Shown here piece by piece: positions 27,707 to 35,572 of a stretch of 64,000 bases of DNA. Numbering within the stretch: position 1 is the first letter of the stretch; every line of letters begins with the position of its first letter. Under the pieces are notes generated by a model. That model was given only the letters and a program-made list of their open reading frames with translations, ran no database searches and was not told where the DNA came from. The stretch comes from a bacterium (GTDB lineage: Bacteria > Myxococcota_A > Bradymonadia > UBA7976 > UBA1532), in the NCBI GenBank assembly GCA_030427205.1, contig JAUHXC010000008.1, forward strand, positions 219,548-283,547, given 5' to 3'. A program made the position numbers and the translations under genes.

Positions 27707-27745
27707 CCGAACACCCGGACGCTCCCCGACCGTCCGGGTGTTCGG
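27707..27745. promoter_or_regulatory. 15-bp perfect inverted repeat, candidate enhancer (UAS)
   Basis: CCGAACACCCGGACG and its exact complement CGTCCGGGTGTTCGG are separated by nine bases. The repeat lies between the divergent kinase and fascin genes, about 90-125 bp upstream of the start point predicted by the -24/-12 promoter, a normal place for a sigma54 activator site. Related half-sites CGAACACCGG (27821) and CCGAACACACCGG (27837) overlap and follow the promoter. There is no T-tract, so a terminator is unlikely. Confidence 0.65.
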
Positions 27746-27805
27746 CCGCGCGCCCCCCTCTCGGCCCCAGCGCCCGAGATGGCGCCGTTTCGGCCCGCCG
27801 ACCGG

Positions 27806-27822
27806 TTGGCATCGACCTTGCG
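27806..27822 (+). promoter_or_regulatory. sigma54 (-24/-12) promoter of the fascin-repeat gene
   Basis: TTGGCATCGACCTTGCG matches the consensus YTGGCACGRNNNTTGCW at 11 of 14 defined positions. The invariant GG (27808-27809) and GC (27820-27821) are exactly ten bases apart. Transcription would begin near 27833, giving a leader of about 27 bases with GGAG before the ATG at 27860. Confidence 0.75.
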
Positions 27823-27859
27823 AACACCGGTGGATACCCGAACACACCGGAGTCGAATC

Positions 27860-29533
27860 ATGAAGCGCATCGCATTCAGCCCACGCCCGGCAGGCCTCGG
27901 CCTCTTCGCCCTCGCGCTGCTCGTCAGCGCCGCCGCCGCCGCCGAGCAGCGGGTCACCCTGCGGGGGCATCACGGCACCTACGTCGTCGCCGAGGCCAAC
28001 GGGCAGGCCAACGCCAACCGCCGCCACGCCAAGGCGTGGGAGACCTTCACCCTCGTCACCCACCCCGACGGGCGGGTCTCGCTGCGCGGGGCCCATGGCA
28101 AGTACCTCGTCGCCGAGCGGGACGGCACGGTCAACGCCAACCGGAAGCACGCCAACGATTGGGAGAAGTGGCGCCTCGTGCGCCACGGCGACGGGCAGGT
28201 CTCGCTGCGCAGCCACCACGGCAAGTGGCTGGTCGCCGAGTCCGACGGCCGGCTCAACGCCAACCGGAAGCACGCCAACGCCTGGGAGAAGTTCCGCCTG
28301 ACCCGCGTCGGCGCGCCGAAGCCGCCGCAGCCCGTCGACCGGCACCCGCGCATCACCCTGCGGGGGCATCACGGCACCCACGTCGTCGCCGAGGCCAACG
28401 GGCAGGCCAACGCCAACCGCCGCCACGCCAAGGCGTGGGAGACCTTCACCCTCGTCACCCACCCCGACGGGCGGGTCTCGCTGCGCGGGGCCCACGGCAA
28501 GTACCTCGTCGCCGAGCGGGACGGCACGGTCAACGCCAACCGGAAGCACGCCAACGATTGGGAGAAGTGGCGCCTCGTGCGCCACGGCGACGGGCGGGTC
28601 TCGCTGCGCAGCCACCACGGCAAGTGGCTGGTCGCCGAGTCCGACGGCCGGCTCAACGCCAACCGGAAGCACGCCAACGCCTGGGAGAAGTTCCGCATGA
28701 CGGTCGTCGGGGGCGACGCCCGCCGGGACGTCGCCCGCCACGATGGGCGCATCCAGCTGGTGGGCACCCACAAGAGCATGACGCCCGCCGAGTTCCGCCG
28801 CGAGCTCGCCGGCCAGGGCTTGACCCTGGTCCAGCGCGACCGGCTGCGGGAGAACGAGTGCGCGGTGGTCTACCCCCGAGCCGACGCCGACGACATCGCC
28901 GCCGAGTTCGCCCTGCTCACCTGCAACAAGCGCATCGGCGACAGGGTCGTGCTGAGCACCGCCGCGGTGCACGGGGGCTGCGACGCCTCGAACGTGCGGA
29001 CCCAGGGGGCGGGCGGCGCCTGCTCCATCGGCGTGGCGAGCACCCGGCTGACCGCCGATCTGCCCAACGGGCGCAAGGCCGAGTACACCGTCGACGGCCC
29101 CAACGCCGGCGCGTGCGGCTTGGTCTCCACCGAGCGGGTCTGCGCCAACGCGGGGGCCGATCTGGCCTCGACCTCGTTCGGCGTCAAGGACGCCCGGGGC
29201 AACGGGATCGGCGTCGGCGTATCGAGCGGCGTGGGCGCCGGCCTCGGCGGCGGCTACGAGGACGGGGTCCTCTCGGCCAGCTTCGACCTCAAGATCATCG
29301 CCGGGGCGTCGATCAGCTTCTCGGTGAACGTGGAGGACGCCGGGCAGGCGATCTACAGCGGCAGCAAGACCGCCTTCATGCACACCGGCAAGGGTATCGT
29401 AGCGGTCGGCCAAGGCATGGAGAAGGGGGTCACGGTGGTCGGCGAGAACGTGGTCAAGGGCGCCGAGGCGGTGGGCAACGGCGTCAAGGACGGCGTCGAG
29501 GCGGTCGGCGATTTCTTCGGCGATATCTTCTGA
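27860..29533 (+). CDS. secreted fascin-repeat (beta-trefoil) protein with amphipathic 11-mer tail
   Basis: The 557-residue protein has a cleavable signal peptide (to about residue 28, VSAAAAA). Six fascin-like units of about 43 residues follow in two sets of three (residues 30-155 and 163-288), each reading V-x-L-R-G-x-H-G-x-Y-x-V-A-E...ANRxHAxxWE. The two sets are nearly identical through a 399-bp tandem duplication. The C-terminal half is unlike known families and contains GVGAGLGGGYEDG and four to five cysteines. The last about 50 residues form 11-residue repeats of the type KGxxxVGxxVx (KGVTVVGENVV, KGAEAVGNGVK, DGVEAVGDFF), a pattern that makes amphipathic, membrane-binding helices in other proteins. 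Expression is probably sigma54-dependent. Carbohydrate or actin-like ligand binding is possible from the fold but unproven. Confidence 0.85.
   Translation: MKRIAFSPRPAGLGLFALALLVSAAAAAEQRVTLRGHHGTYVVAEANGQANANRRHAKAWETFTLVTHPDGRVSLRGAHGKYLVAERDGTVNANRKHANDWEKWRLVRHGDGQVSLRSHHGKWLVAESDGRLNANRKHANAWEKFRLTRVGAPKPPQPVDRHPRITLRGHHGTHVVAEANGQANANRRHAKAWETFTLVTHPDGRVSLRGAHGKYLVAERDGTVNANRKHANDWEKWRLVRHGDGRVSLRSHHGKWLVAESDGRLNANRKHANAWEKFRMTVVGGDARRDVARHDGRIQLVGTHKSMTPAEFRRELAGQGLTLVQRDRLRENECAVVYPRADADDIAAEFALLTCNKRIGDRVVLSTAAVHGGCDASNVRTQGAGGACSIGVASTRLTADLPNGRKAEYTVDGPNAGACGLVSTERVCANAGADLASTSFGVKDARGNGIGVGVSSGVGAGLGGGYEDGVLSASFDLKIIAGASISFSVNVEDAGQAIYSGSKTAFMHTGKGIVAVGQGMEKGVTVVGENVVKGAEAVGNGVKDGVEAVGDFFGDIF
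27953..28697 (+). repeat. recent tandem duplication (399-bp period) inside the fascin gene
   Basis: Copy 1 (27953-28297) and copy 2 (28352-28696) differ at only a few bases (for example 27990 T/C, 28100 T/C, 28198 A/G), so they are about 99% identical over 345 bp. A 54-bp spacer encodes PKPPQPVDRHPR. The 399-bp period keeps frame and doubles one three-unit beta-trefoil block. Confidence 0.95.
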
Positions 29534-29575
29534 CCGCGGGACCACGCCATCCAGCGCCGGGGCCTCGTCGCGCCC

Positions 29576-29656
29576 ATGTCATCCGCCGAGCAGCCCGAGG
29601 CGGAGGCCAAAGCGGCGGGCGCCGACGACAGCGGGTCGGCGCCGGATCCGGCCTGA
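29576..29656 (+). pseudogene. stray C-terminal tail resembling the 18966-19856 gene
   Basis: An ATG frame of 26 codons reads MSSAEQPEAEAKAAGADDSG then SAPDPA and a TGA. It resembles the last residues of the hypothetical protein at 18966 (EAQAEVEGAGADGG then LGPDPA). At DNA level GGCGGGCGCCGACG and GCCGGATCC(C/G)GCCTGACG are shared. No ribosome site is seen. It is most simply a leftover 3' end of a deleted paralogue between the fascin and WG-repeat genes. Confidence 0.55.
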
Positions 29657-29669
29657 CGCCCGCGCGCCC

Positions 29670-30734
29670 TCAGCGCGCCGGCTCGAAGATCACCTCGCCC
29701 GCCCGGTCGATATAGCCCCGCGACAGCCGGCCTTCGGCGTCGCGGCGACCGACCATCGCCCGCCCGCCGCGGAAGTAGCCCGCCGACGACTGCGGATCGT
29801 CCCATGTGGGCGCGATGGCCCACGCGCCGGCGCGGTCGATGTAGCCCACCTTGCCCTCGGCGTCGATCTGGGCCAGCCCCTCGCGAAAGCAGCCGGGCCG
29901 CTCGAACGTCGGCGGGATGATCATCTCGCCGGCCTGGTCGATATAGCCCGTCTTCTCCTGCCCGCGGGGCGTGACCGCTGCCAGGCCCTCGCAGAAGCCC
30001 CAGGCGAAGGTGAAGTCGGTCGCGACGATCTTGCCGCTGCGGTCGATGAACGACCAGACGTCGTCGTGGCGCACCGGCGCGAGGCCTTCGGAGAACCCGC
30101 GGCCGAACTTCCACGGGCCCTCGATCACCGTCAGGCCGTCGCGGTCGACATAGCGCACGCGATCGCCCAGATCGAGCGGCATCAGGCCCTCGGCGAACTC
30201 CGGCGGGTCGCGCACGTCGGCGCCCGGCGGAAACGAGAAGACGATCCGCCCGGTGACGTCGATGCTGGCGCCACGGTCGCGGGCCACCTCGACCGTCGCC
30301 CGGCCCTCGCTGAACGGCGTGGCCCGCATGAACGTCGGCGGGATGGCCCAGGCGCCGGTGCGGTCGAGGTAGCCCCACAGCCGGGTCTTGGGATCCATGG
30401 CCGCCGCGCGCCCGTCGGAGAACGACTTCGCCGAGCGGAAGCGCGGCTCGATGACCCACTCTCCGCTGGGATCGATGAAGCCGGCCTTGCGGTTGTCGCC
30501 GGCGCGGTAGACCCGGGCCAGGCCTTCGCTGAACGTGGCGGCGAGGTCGAACCGCGGCGGGATGACGATCTGCCCGTCGCGGTTCATATAGCCCTCCCCG
30601 CCGTCCACGTAGACCACGTAGAGATCGGCGCCGGGCGCCGGCGGCTCGGCCTCGGCCTCGGCGGCGGGGCGGGCGCCGCAGGCGGCGAGCAGGGCGCAGA
30701 GCGCGAGAGAGACGGTTCGATATGCGGGGCTCAT
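29670..30734 (-). CDS. WG-repeat lipoprotein
   Basis: This 354-residue lipoprotein (lipobox LLAAC near residue 19) contains about eight WG-type units with the pattern G-Y-I/M-D/N-R-x-G-x-x-V/A-I-x-P-x-F...F-S/R-E-G-L/R-A, spaced at 35-45 residues. WG repeats build beta-rich surface domains of unknown ligand. The start is the ATG with GGAGG six bases upstream; a longer frame begins at 30791 but lacks a signal. It is divergent from the PI-PLC-like lipoprotein gene. A 40-codon relic of a sister gene lies at 22435-22554, so the family has been duplicated and partly lost here. Confidence 0.88.
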   Translation of the reverse strand: MSPAYRTVSLALCALLAACGARPAAEAEAEPPAPGADLYVVYVDGGEGYMNRDGQIVIPPRFDLAATFSEGLARVYRAGDNRKAGFIDPSGEWVIEPRFRSAKSFSDGRAAAMDPKTRLWGYLDRTGAWAIPPTFMRATPFSEGRATVEVARDRGASIDVTGRIVFSFPPGADVRDPPEFAEGLMPLDLGDRVRYVDRDGLTVIEGPWKFGRGFSEGLAPVRHDDVWSFIDRSGKIVATDFTFAWGFCEGLAAVTPRGQEKTGYIDQAGEMIIPPTFERPGCFREGLAQIDAEGKVGYIDRAGAWAIAPTWDDPQSSAGYFRGGRAMVGRRDAEGRLSRGYIDRAGEVIFEPAR

Positions 30735-30829
30735 GGCGGGCCTCCCTGGTCGTCGGCAGCGCAGGATGCCACGCCGCCGGCCGGAAGGCATCCCGCTGCG
30801 GAGAAGCCGCCGTCGGCGCGCCCCCCCGG

Positions 30830-30845
30830 TGACAGATGTGTGTCA
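30830..30845. promoter_or_regulatory. inverted repeat TGACA-N6-TGTCA in divergent promoter region
   Basis: TGACAGATGTGTGTCA has perfect five-base arms. It stands 29 bp before the ATG of the PI-PLC-like gene and 95 bp from the WG-repeat gene start, so it could be an operator for either. The CAGAAT and TAGACC that follow are weak -10 candidates. Confidence 0.35.
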
Positions 30846-30873
30846 GAATGCGCATAGACCGAGGAGATCACCG

Positions 30874-32130
30874 ATGCGCACACGACGCCGCCCGACCTTG
30901 TCGCCTCTCCTGGCCTGCTGCGCGGCGCTGGCGGGCCTCGCGCTCGGCTGCGGGGAGACCGAGCCGGGCACGCTGACGGACAGCCAGCCACCCGACAGCC
31001 AGCCACAGGATGCCGCGACGGCGGACAGCGGCGCGCCAGACGGTCAGCCTCGGGACGGCCAGCCTCGGGACGGCGCCGCCGATACAGGTCCGGAGCCCGA
31101 CATGGCGCTGCCCGACGCCGCCGTCGACGCCGCGCCGCTCGTGCCCGTCGACGCCGAGACCATGCCGCCGATGATCGAGCCGGGCCCGCTCGACGACGTG
31201 CTGCGCCTCAACCACGTGCAGGCCCGCGGCACGCACAACAGCTACCACGTCGAGGGCCCGATCGTGGCCCACCCAAGCCATCGCTACACCCACCTGCCGC
31301 TCGACGAACAGCTCGAGTTGCAGGGGGTCCGCCAGTTCGAGCTGGATCTGCATCGCTCCGATGCGGGCGAGCTGGAGGTCTTCCACATCCCGATCATCGA
31401 TCCCGAAACGGTCTGCCGGGCCTTCGGTGACTGCTTGCGCTCGATGAAGTCGTGGTCCGACGCGAATCGGGCCCACATGCCGATCGTGGTCTGGATGGAG
31501 CTCAAGGACGCCAACGACGGCCCGGGTACCGGCTATGGACCCATCGCCGGGCACTACGATCAGATGGAGGCCGAGATCCGGGCCGTCTGGCCCCGCGAGC
31601 GGCTGTTCACGCCGGATGATCTGCGCGGCGACCACCCGACCCTGCCCGCGGCGCTCGCGGCGGACGGCTGGCCGACGCTCGGCGCGCTGCGCGGGCGCAT
31701 CATGTTCATCCTGCTCGAAGGCGGTCATCACCGGGATGGCTACCTGGGCGACAGCCCGGTGGGCGACAGCCCGGTGGGCGAGGGCCGGCTGTGCTTCGTC
31801 AAGGCGTCGACCACGGCCGATCCCTTCGCCGCGTTCTTCAAGATCGACGACGGCCGGGTCGAGCGCGCGCGGATCGAAGAGACGGTGGCGGCGGGCTTCA
31901 TCGTGACCAGCAATGTGGATCCGGCCGATGGCGACCCCGAAGACAACGCCGATCGCCGCGCGCAGACGCTGGCCGCGGGTTCACACTTCCTCAGCACCGA
32001 CTTGCCGGCGCCGACGGGCCCGGACGATACCAACTGGCTCGACATCCCCGGCGGCACGCCGGCCCGTTGCAACCCGCAGACCGCGCCGCCCGAGTGCACG
32101 CCCGAAGCCATCGAGGATCTGTCGCGCTGA
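30874..32130 (+). CDS. Ca2+-dependent PI-PLC-like phosphodiesterase lipoprotein
   Basis: This 418-residue lipoprotein has lipobox LALGC at about residues 22-26, then an 80-residue Asp/Pro/Gln linker with 12-bp tandem units (QPRDGQPRDG). The PI-PLC-like TIM-barrel domain (from about residue 105) keeps the family catalytic pattern: His121 in RGTHNSYH, Glu156 and His160 in FELDLHRSD, and the IVVWMELKD strand. It ends in a Cys-containing block (CNPQTAPPEC). Homologues cleave inositol phospholipids or related phosphodiesters with a calcium ion; the substrate here is inferred. GAGGAG precedes the ATG. The degenerate paralogue at 14993 lacks the same residues. A second in-frame micro-duplication encodes GDSPVGDSPVGE near residue 290. 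Confidence 0.85.
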   Translation: MRTRRRPTLSPLLACCAALAGLALGCGETEPGTLTDSQPPDSQPQDAATADSGAPDGQPRDGQPRDGAADTGPEPDMALPDAAVDAAPLVPVDAETMPPMIEPGPLDDVLRLNHVQARGTHNSYHVEGPIVAHPSHRYTHLPLDEQLELQGVRQFELDLHRSDAGELEVFHIPIIDPETVCRAFGDCLRSMKSWSDANRAHMPIVVWMELKDANDGPGTGYGPIAGHYDQMEAEIRAVWPRERLFTPDDLRGDHPTLPAALAADGWPTLGALRGRIMFILLEGGHHRDGYLGDSPVGDSPVGEGRLCFVKASTTADPFAAFFKIDDGRVERARIEETVAAGFIVTSNVDPADGDPEDNADRRAQTLAAGSHFLSTDLPAPTGPDDTNWLDIPGGTPARCNPQTAPPECTPEAIEDLSR

Positions 32131-32208
32131 GCGCCGGCCGTCCGTCCGCTGTAATGATCCGCAGCGGCCGCGTCGGGTCGACGGCCCCGACCGATCCGGA
32201 GACCCGCC

Positions 32209-33639
32209 ATGCGCCACCCGACCCTCGCCCCCATCCGCAAGCTGCTCGTCGCCGCCCTCGGCCTGAGCGGCTGCATCGCCGAAACCCCGGCCGAAGAGCC
32301 GAGCGTCGACGATCCGCCGCCGCCGTGTGACGGCGTCGTGGTGCCCGGCGCGGCGGGCCAGCCGAGCGGCTTCATGCGCTGCGACGACGGATCCATCGAC
32401 CGGGTCGGCCCGGCGAGCTGCGAACCGTTCGAGTACGGCAGCGGCAGCTGCGAAGACTTCGGCGAAGCCTTCGAGGGGGACTGCAGCAGCGACGCCGACT
32501 GCGACGCCGGCCGGCTGGGCCGCTGCGAGAACATCGACCCTTCGGGGTTCAGCTGCAGCTGCCGCTACTTCTGTGACTCGGACGCCGACTGCCCCGGCAG
32601 CAACATCTGCGCGTGTCGCATCACCGCCAACGGCGCGATCACCGGCACCTGCGTGCCCCCCCGCTGCGAGAGCGGCGATGACTGCGGCGAGGGCGGCCGC
32701 TGCGGCGTCACCCGCATCGAACGAGACTGCGAAGCCCCCGACGCGGTGGGCTGCCGGACGGGCGCCGACGAGTGCGCGGCGGGCCCCGACTGCGGTGAGT
32801 TCTGCACCGACGAGGGCTGCTTCGGCCGGTGCTTCCCCGCCGGCATCGGCGAAGCGCGCGTGATGAGCGAGCCCGAGGTGCTCAATCGCTGGCATTGCGA
32901 TACGGTGGGCTATGTCTGCGGGCGGCCGCTGAGGGTCGACGCCGCGCCGCGGCTCGCTGCCGGAACGCAGCGGGGCGGATGGCAGGCGCGCCAGCGGGTC
33001 GAGGCTTGCGCCCCGGCCGATCGCGCAGCGCTGGCGGCCCATTGGGGGCAGATCGCCGCGCTCGAGCACGCCTCGGTGGCCAGCTTCGCCCGCTTCTCGA
33101 TGCAGCTCATGGCCCTCGGCGCGCCGGCGGACCTGCTCGCCGACTGCCAGCAGGCAGCGGCGGACGAGGTGCGGCACGCCCGGCTGGCCTATGGCATCGC
33201 GACGGCGTTCGCCGGTGAGGTCGTCGGGCCGGGGCCGCTCGATCTCAGCGGCGTCGAGCTGGCGGTCGATCCGGCCACCGTGCTGCGCGAGACGATCATC
33301 GAGGGCTGCATCGGCGAGACGATGGGCGCGGTGGAGGCGGCCGAGGCGGCCCGCGTGGGCGACGATCGCGACATCGCGGCGGCCTGCGCGCGCATCGCCG
33401 AGGACGAGCTGCGCCACGCGGCGCTGGGCTGGCGGGTGGCGCGCTGGCTGGTCGAGCGGGATCCGACGCTGGCGGCGGTGGCGGCGGTGGCCTTCGCCGA
33501 TGGCATCCGGCATCACAGCGAAGGCATCACGCCGTCGCCCGAAGCCATCCAGCGGCGTGGCATCGCGGTGCGTCCGGCCCTGCGGCGAGCGGCGGTGCGC
33601 GACATCATCCGGCCGCTGGTCGGCGAGCTGTTCGGGTGA
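32209..33639 (+). CDS. lipoprotein with Cys-rich N-terminus and ferritin-like diiron domain
   Basis: In this 476-residue lipoprotein (lipobox LSGC), residues 40-230 are Cys-rich with Dickkopf-like spacing (CSSDADC, CDSDADCPGSNIC, CESGDDCGEGGRC). The C-terminal 230 residues form a ferritin-like four-helix bundle. Metal ligands are visible as LEHASVASFARF, ADEVRHARLA, EGCIGETMGA and AEDELRHAALGW, i.e. the E...ExxH...E...ExxH pattern of diiron carboxylate proteins. Exported ferritin-like lipoproteins are known in Myxococcota but not characterised to my knowledge. Iron oxidation/storage or oxygen chemistry at the surface is inferred. It is convergent with the following four-repeat lipoprotein gene, 25 bp between stops. 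Confidence 0.85.
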   Translation: MRHPTLAPIRKLLVAALGLSGCIAETPAEEPSVDDPPPPCDGVVVPGAAGQPSGFMRCDDGSIDRVGPASCEPFEYGSGSCEDFGEAFEGDCSSDADCDAGRLGRCENIDPSGFSCSCRYFCDSDADCPGSNICACRITANGAITGTCVPPRCESGDDCGEGGRCGVTRIERDCEAPDAVGCRTGADECAAGPDCGEFCTDEGCFGRCFPAGIGEARVMSEPEVLNRWHCDTVGYVCGRPLRVDAAPRLAAGTQRGGWQARQRVEACAPADRAALAAHWGQIAALEHASVASFARFSMQLMALGAPADLLADCQQAAADEVRHARLAYGIATAFAGEVVGPGPLDLSGVELAVDPATVLRETIIEGCIGETMGAVEAAEAARVGDDRDIAAACARIAEDELRHAALGWRVARWLVERDPTLAAVAAVAFADGIRHHSEGITPSPEAIQRRGIAVRPALRRAAVRDIIRPLVGELFG

Positions 33640-33664
33640 AGCGGCTCGGCCAACCGCGGCACCG

Positions 33665-35539
33665 TCAGTGGCGCCAGGCCCAGTCGCCGTCTTCGCAGTG
33701 ATCGACCCGCAGCCCCTCGATGCGCGCGCCGAAGCCGTCGAAGAGCACGCCGCTCGTCAGCGCCCGGCCGTCGAGCTGGATCGGCGGCATGTCGGCGCAG
33801 ACCCCGCTGTAGGTCCGGGCGTAGCGCCGCCAGCCATCGCCCCCTTCGACGCGCCCGATCTCCCAGCCGCAGCCGGTATTCCAGATGAGCCAGCCCGATT
33901 CGTCGGCCTTGCGGAAGCAGCGGGTGAAGTCGCCGCCGAACCACGCCCCGCCCTCGTCGCGGGCGCAGTCGCGGGCCTCGACGTAGTCACCGGCGATGTC
34001 CGCGGGCACGGCGTCTCCGTCGAGGCTGACCGTCGCGCCGCTGTCGGCGCAGGGCGCCGGCTCGGGGGTGTAGACGAAGCGCACGCCCTCGACCGGATCG
34101 CCGAAGCCGTCGAGCAGCGGGAAGCCGCCGAGCCCGCGCAGGTCGAGCTGCCAGTGCGGCATGTCGGCGCAGACCCCGCTGTAGGTGCGGGCCGTCCGGG
34201 TCCACCGCGCCCCGCCGCGCTCGTCTTCCTGACGCCCGAGCTCCCAGCCGCAGCCGGTATTCCAGATGAGCCAGCCCGAGCGATCGGCCTTGCGGAAGCA
34301 GCGGGTGTAGTCGCCGCCGAACCACGCCCCGCCTTCGTCGCGGGTGCAGTCGCGGGCCTCGACGTAGCGCCCGGCGAACGCCCGGGGGCGCCCGGCCCCG
34401 TCGACGACCTCGACCCCGGGCGCGAGGTCCGACGGCGCGCGGCAGAGGTCGAGGCGCACGCCGTCGATGATGTCGCCGAAGCCGTCGAAGAGCAGGCCGG
34501 TCGTCAGCGCCGACGGCTCGCGCTGGTCGATGGGCATCGACGCGCACTGCCCCGAGAAGGTCCGCGCGACGCGGCTCCAGCGGGGCGGCTGGCCCTCCGA
34601 GCGGCCGAGCTCCCAGCCGCAGCCGGTATTCCAGATGCGCCAGCCGCTGTCGTCGGCTTTGTCGTAGCAGATCGCGTAGTCGACGCCGCCGAACCACGCT
34701 CCGCCGTCGTCGCGGGCGCAGGTCGCGGCGCGATAGTCGCCGAAGGCGTCGGCGGGCACGGCCTCGGACGCGCCGTCGACGGTCAACCCGGGGTCGCAGG
34801 GCGTCGGATCGACGCAGCGGTCGAGGCGCACGCCGTCGACGCGGCGGCCGAAGCCGTCGTAGAGCACGCCGGTCGTCAGCGCGCGGGCATCTCGCTGGCG
34901 GGGCGGCAGCGCGGCGCATTGCCCGGTGTAGGTCATCAGCACCCGGCCCGCCGGATCGGGCCCGCCGCCGAACTCGCCGACGACCCAGCCGCAGCCGGTG
35001 TTCCAGACCCGCCAGTCCGAGCCGTCGGACTTGCGGAAGCAGCGGGTGTAGTCGGCGTCGCCGAACCACGCCCCGCCCTCGTCGCGGGCGCAGTCGATCG
35101 CTTCGGTGTAGTGGCCGAAGGCGGCGGCGGGCAGCTCGGCGGCTTCACCGCTGAGCTCGACGCCGGGCATGCAGCCGGGGGGCGGCATGGCGTCGGGCAT
35201 GGCATCCGGCATGGCATCAACCATAACATCCGGCATGGCATCAACCATGGCATCAACCATGGCATCACCGGCAGGAACCAATATGGCATCAGCCATGGCA
35301 TCACGGGTCGCGTCCGCCGCGGCGTCCAGCTCGCCCGGCGTGGCGTCGGCGGCGCCCGCATCGGCCGTGATGGCATCGGCCCCGCCGTCCATGGCATCCG
35401 CCGGACCATCGCCCATGGCATCGCCCATGACCTCGGGCATGGCATCCGCGATGGCATCCGGCCCGCCGGCGCTGCCGCCCGTATCACACCCCCACAGCGT
35501 GAGGCCCACCACGGCCAGGCGCCATACATTCGATGACAT
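33665..35539 (-). CDS. four-repeat Cys/Trp-rich lipoprotein with Asp-Ala-Met linker
   Basis: This 624-residue lipoprotein (lipobox LWGC near residue 18) has residues 20-125 as a low-complexity linker built on D-A-M (DAMVDAMVDAMPD). Four repeats of about 120 residues follow, each containing CxRDxGGAWFG, Y/FTRCFRKAD, W-x-IWNTGCGWE, SGxCAxMP and LxDGFGxxxxGVR. Conserved Cys pairs suggest one or two disulfides per repeat. I recognise no named family; the WNTGCGW signature is distinctive. It may be cotranscribed with the SRPBCC gene 33 bp upstream. A surface anchor with a multivalent binding domain is the reasonable guess. Confidence 0.82.
   Translation of the reverse strand: MSSNVWRLAVVGLTLWGCDTGGSAGGPDAIADAMPEVMGDAMGDGPADAMDGGADAITADAGAADATPGELDAAADATRDAMADAILVPAGDAMVDAMVDAMPDVMVDAMPDAMPDAMPPPGCMPGVELSGEAAELPAAAFGHYTEAIDCARDEGGAWFGDADYTRCFRKSDGSDWRVWNTGCGWVVGEFGGGPDPAGRVLMTYTGQCAALPPRQRDARALTTGVLYDGFGRRVDGVRLDRCVDPTPCDPGLTVDGASEAVPADAFGDYRAATCARDDGGAWFGGVDYAICYDKADDSGWRIWNTGCGWELGRSEGQPPRWSRVARTFSGQCASMPIDQREPSALTTGLLFDGFGDIIDGVRLDLCRAPSDLAPGVEVVDGAGRPRAFAGRYVEARDCTRDEGGAWFGGDYTRCFRKADRSGWLIWNTGCGWELGRQEDERGGARWTRTARTYSGVCADMPHWQLDLRGLGGFPLLDGFGDPVEGVRFVYTPEPAPCADSGATVSLDGDAVPADIAGDYVEARDCARDEGGAWFGGDFTRCFRKADESGWLIWNTGCGWEIGRVEGGDGWRRYARTYSGVCADMPPIQLDGRALTSGVLFDGFGARIEGLRVDHCEDGDWAWRH
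35185..35470. repeat. ATGGCATCA-based low-complexity DNA encoding the DAM linker
   Basis: On the plus strand ATGGCATC(A/C/G) or close variants recur about fifteen times, often at 12-15-bp spacing. On the coding minus strand this gives GATGCCAT, Asp-Ala-Met. The word is shared with the pbpC N-terminus and with the heptapeptide insert in oleC, although the three are read in different frames or strands and give different amino acids. Confidence 0.85.
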
Positions 35540-35572
35540 GCCGTCCCCTCCCCCCGCGCATGGCGGATGGCT

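Noticed and set aside
27707..27745. Rho-independent terminator
   Set aside because: Perfect stem but no T-tract, and it lies between two divergent start codons, where a regulatory role fits better.
23473..29715. A 2,080-codon plus-strand open frame through the kinase region and into the fascin gene
   Set aside because: It is antisense or frame-shifted to three well-supported genes and has an Arg/Ala/Pro-rich shadow composition.
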